From Leptospira venezuelensis (GTDB lineage Bacteria; Spirochaetota; Leptospiria; Leptospirales; Leptospiraceae), in the NCBI RefSeq assembly GCF_002150035.1, contig NZ_NETS01000006.1, positions 271,968-335,967 on the forward strand: 64,000 nt of DNA, given 5' to 3'. A program made the position numbers and the translations under genes. Positions 62,913-64,000 of the stretch are shown piece by piece; within the stretch, counting starts at the first letter, position 1; each line of letters begins with the position of its first letter. The notes under the pieces are model-generated. The model was not told the DNA's origin. It saw nothing but the letters and a program-made list of their open reading frames with translations, and searched no databases.

Positions 62913-63719
62913 TTACTCAGATTTTTCAATTTTAGGCACTAATTCATTCATCGTGTAATGAACGAATTGTGTACCTAATTCAGTAAGCTCATATCCTTCT
63001 TTATCATCGAAAGCGGACTTCATATAAGGAGACCTTTGAGTCTTTTCCTTTGCTTTTTTAACGAAATTTCCATCATAATCTATTATCCGTTCTTATCTTA
63101 TGACATGGCCAATACTTAGATCATGAACAACTAACTTAAATAAATCTGCTTCGGCTGAATCTTCACGGACTTGCTCTCCATACAGCGATTGCCACATTTT
63201 AAAACGGGTTATTCCTTTATTTTGATAAATTAGTGAGATTAAATCAAGATGCAACTCACTAAATCTACTCACCCAATCAATAAATAATGAGATAACCGTA
63301 TCAGGAGTAATCTGACTAGCAGCGGCATTGGTAAGTAAATTCCTTAAATAAAATCTTTTCTTTTCCGATTCACCTGCCGACCAATCACGATAAACCTTTT
63401 TAATTAGATTCAGATATCCATCGCTAGCGATCCTGTCTTCAATAACTGGATCATGAAGATCCAATTTATTAAATACTTCAGTTAGTGTGATCGCTATCTT
63501 TTCAACTTCTTCGGCTTGAATTTTAAGCCATGTTTCTAACAGTTTATTAATTCGAGCTTGTTCTGTTTCAGACCAAGCTCCCGCGCCGGCACTGAAGGCA
63601 CTCCCAACAACAGGAACACCTCCCAAAAGATTCAGTATAACTCTAATGAAAGCAGGTCCCTTCCCGCTACTTATTGCTTTTTCAAGATCATTTTTTACAT
63701 TATCTGATTCGTCGGTCAT
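62913..63719 (-). pseudogene. Hypothetical protein gene with one in-frame TAA
   Basis: Starts at 63719 after AAAGGAAATTCCAA. It reads 208 residues (glycine-rich NLLGGVPVVGSAFSAGAGAW near 30-49, then helical domains) to TAA at 63093-63095. The same frame continues 59 codons with protein-like sequence, including GYELTELGTQFVHYTMNEL, to TAA at 62913. The full product would be about 268 residues. The helical start suggests a membrane-associating segment; the C-terminal part looks like a winged-helix tail. Single nonsense codon, or an error. Confidence 0.8.
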
Positions 63720-63741
63720 TTGGAATTTCCTTTGCGATTGC

Positions 63742-63895
63742 GTCTAGCGACCAAGGCTTGACGACGTTTCGCGAGTGCGTAAGCACTTGGCGCGAGAATC
63801 GCTCTGCAATTCGAGTGACAAAGCGAAATGTGCCAGAGGCCGAGCGAGAGTTGCGAAGCAATCTCGAAGCGAAGCGTCAGAGCCGATAGTTAAGC
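63742..63895 (-). repeat. attC site, 154 bp (last in the window)
   Basis: GTCTAGC-GACCAA-GGCTTGACGACG at the left and GCGTCAGAGCCGATA-GTTAAGC at the right; the arms GGCTTGACG and CGTCA-G-AGCC match with one extra G. The array continues past the window edge. Confidence 0.88.
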
Positions 63896-64000
63896 GAAGT
63901 AAAGCCCGAACTAAAGAGATCTTACTTTTATATTATTTCTTAGTTAAGAAATCGAAAATTTTAGTAAAATCTTTTCCAGAAAGATTTTCATTCACACTGA

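Noticed and set aside
50622..62929. Many open frames starting MLPLR, MSLVL or similar inside the repeats
   Set aside because: They are translations of the attC sequence itself in several frames. Real signal peptides start downstream in each case, so I moved the starts.
28815..63895. CRISPR array
   Set aside because: Repeats are 57-172 bp, imperfect, palindromic and separated by whole genes of different length; no short constant repeat with regular spacers exists.
28815..63895. MITE or REP-type mobile repeats
   Set aside because: No target-site duplications are seen. Copies sit in one orientation at gene 3' ends and carry integron core boxes. MITE origin is not fully excluded for single worn copies.
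30000..64000. Integron integrase gene within the window
   Set aside because: I looked for a 300-350 residue tyrosine recombinase with the R..H..R..Y pattern on both strands; none of the open frames fits.
1..64000. tRNA or rRNA genes
   Set aside because: No cloverleaf with GTTCRANNC or rRNA-like conserved stretches was recognised by eye; a tRNAscan run would be the proper test.

Overview
The window looks like a piece of a Leptospira (spirochaete) chromosome. This is inferred from the gene set and protein style: lax spirochaetal lipoboxes, many secreted proteins with an N-terminal MKK signal, a RecC homologue, an LpxH-like enzyme and a 7TM-DISM diguanylate cyclase. No rRNA or tRNA is present to prove it. 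I had no database, so family names rest on motifs I can read.

Left part, 1-16.4 kb: ordinary chromosomal genes of moderate GC. They are the start of recC (minus strand, cut by the window edge), a small cysteine-repeat secreted protein, a conserved unknown, a polysaccharide deacetylase, a membrane GGDEF protein, an AMP-dependent fatty acyl-CoA ligase, a DoxX-like membrane protein, an O/P-type porin, an LpxH-like phosphoesterase, a membrane-anchored glutamate-synthase-like FMN enzyme, a YIP1-like membrane protein, a hotdog thioesterase, a DUF1801 protein and a FAD-dependent dehydrogenase. Middle part, 16.6-26.8 kb: small stand-alone accessory genes on both strands (XRE regulator, DUF1801 x2, GNAT, YjbR, SRPBCC, VOC x2, RibD/DHFR-like x2, MarR, NnrU/MddA-like methyltransferase, hotdog-like protein, rhomboid protease).

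Right part, about 26.8 kb to the end: a one-directional, more A+T-rich array of about 40 mostly unrecognised genes, essentially all on the minus strand. They are separated by a 57-172 bp imperfect inverted repeat that begins RYYTAAC-GACCAA-GG and ends CACCGA(C/T)A-GTTRRGC. The outer heptamers match integron R''/R' boxes (RYYYAAC / GTTRRRY). The inner arms pair with one unpaired extra G, always on the arm next to the 3' end of the gene. These are the features of attC sites, so I read the region as a chromosomal (super)integron cassette array, or an integrase-less attC cluster (CALIN). No integrase gene is in the window. Gene direction and the extra base both place attI/intI to the right, beyond 64 kb. 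Sites are well kept from 49 to 64 kb and progressively decayed toward 27 kb, which fits old cassettes at the far end.

Cassette content is typical of large chromosomal integrons: many lipoproteins or secreted proteins (several with SH3-like domains), membrane proteins, two toxin-antitoxin modules (VapBC-like, BrnTA), proteases (CPBP, MtfA-like), a YiiX-like hydrolase, an L,D-transpeptidase, a SAM methyltransferase and an RRM protein. Three cassette genes carry a single in-frame stop followed by a long intact reading frame. One cassette at 40.4 kb is an internally deleted copy of the lipoprotein cassette at 61 kb. Automatic gene callers would extend several genes into the attC sites; I have moved those starts.
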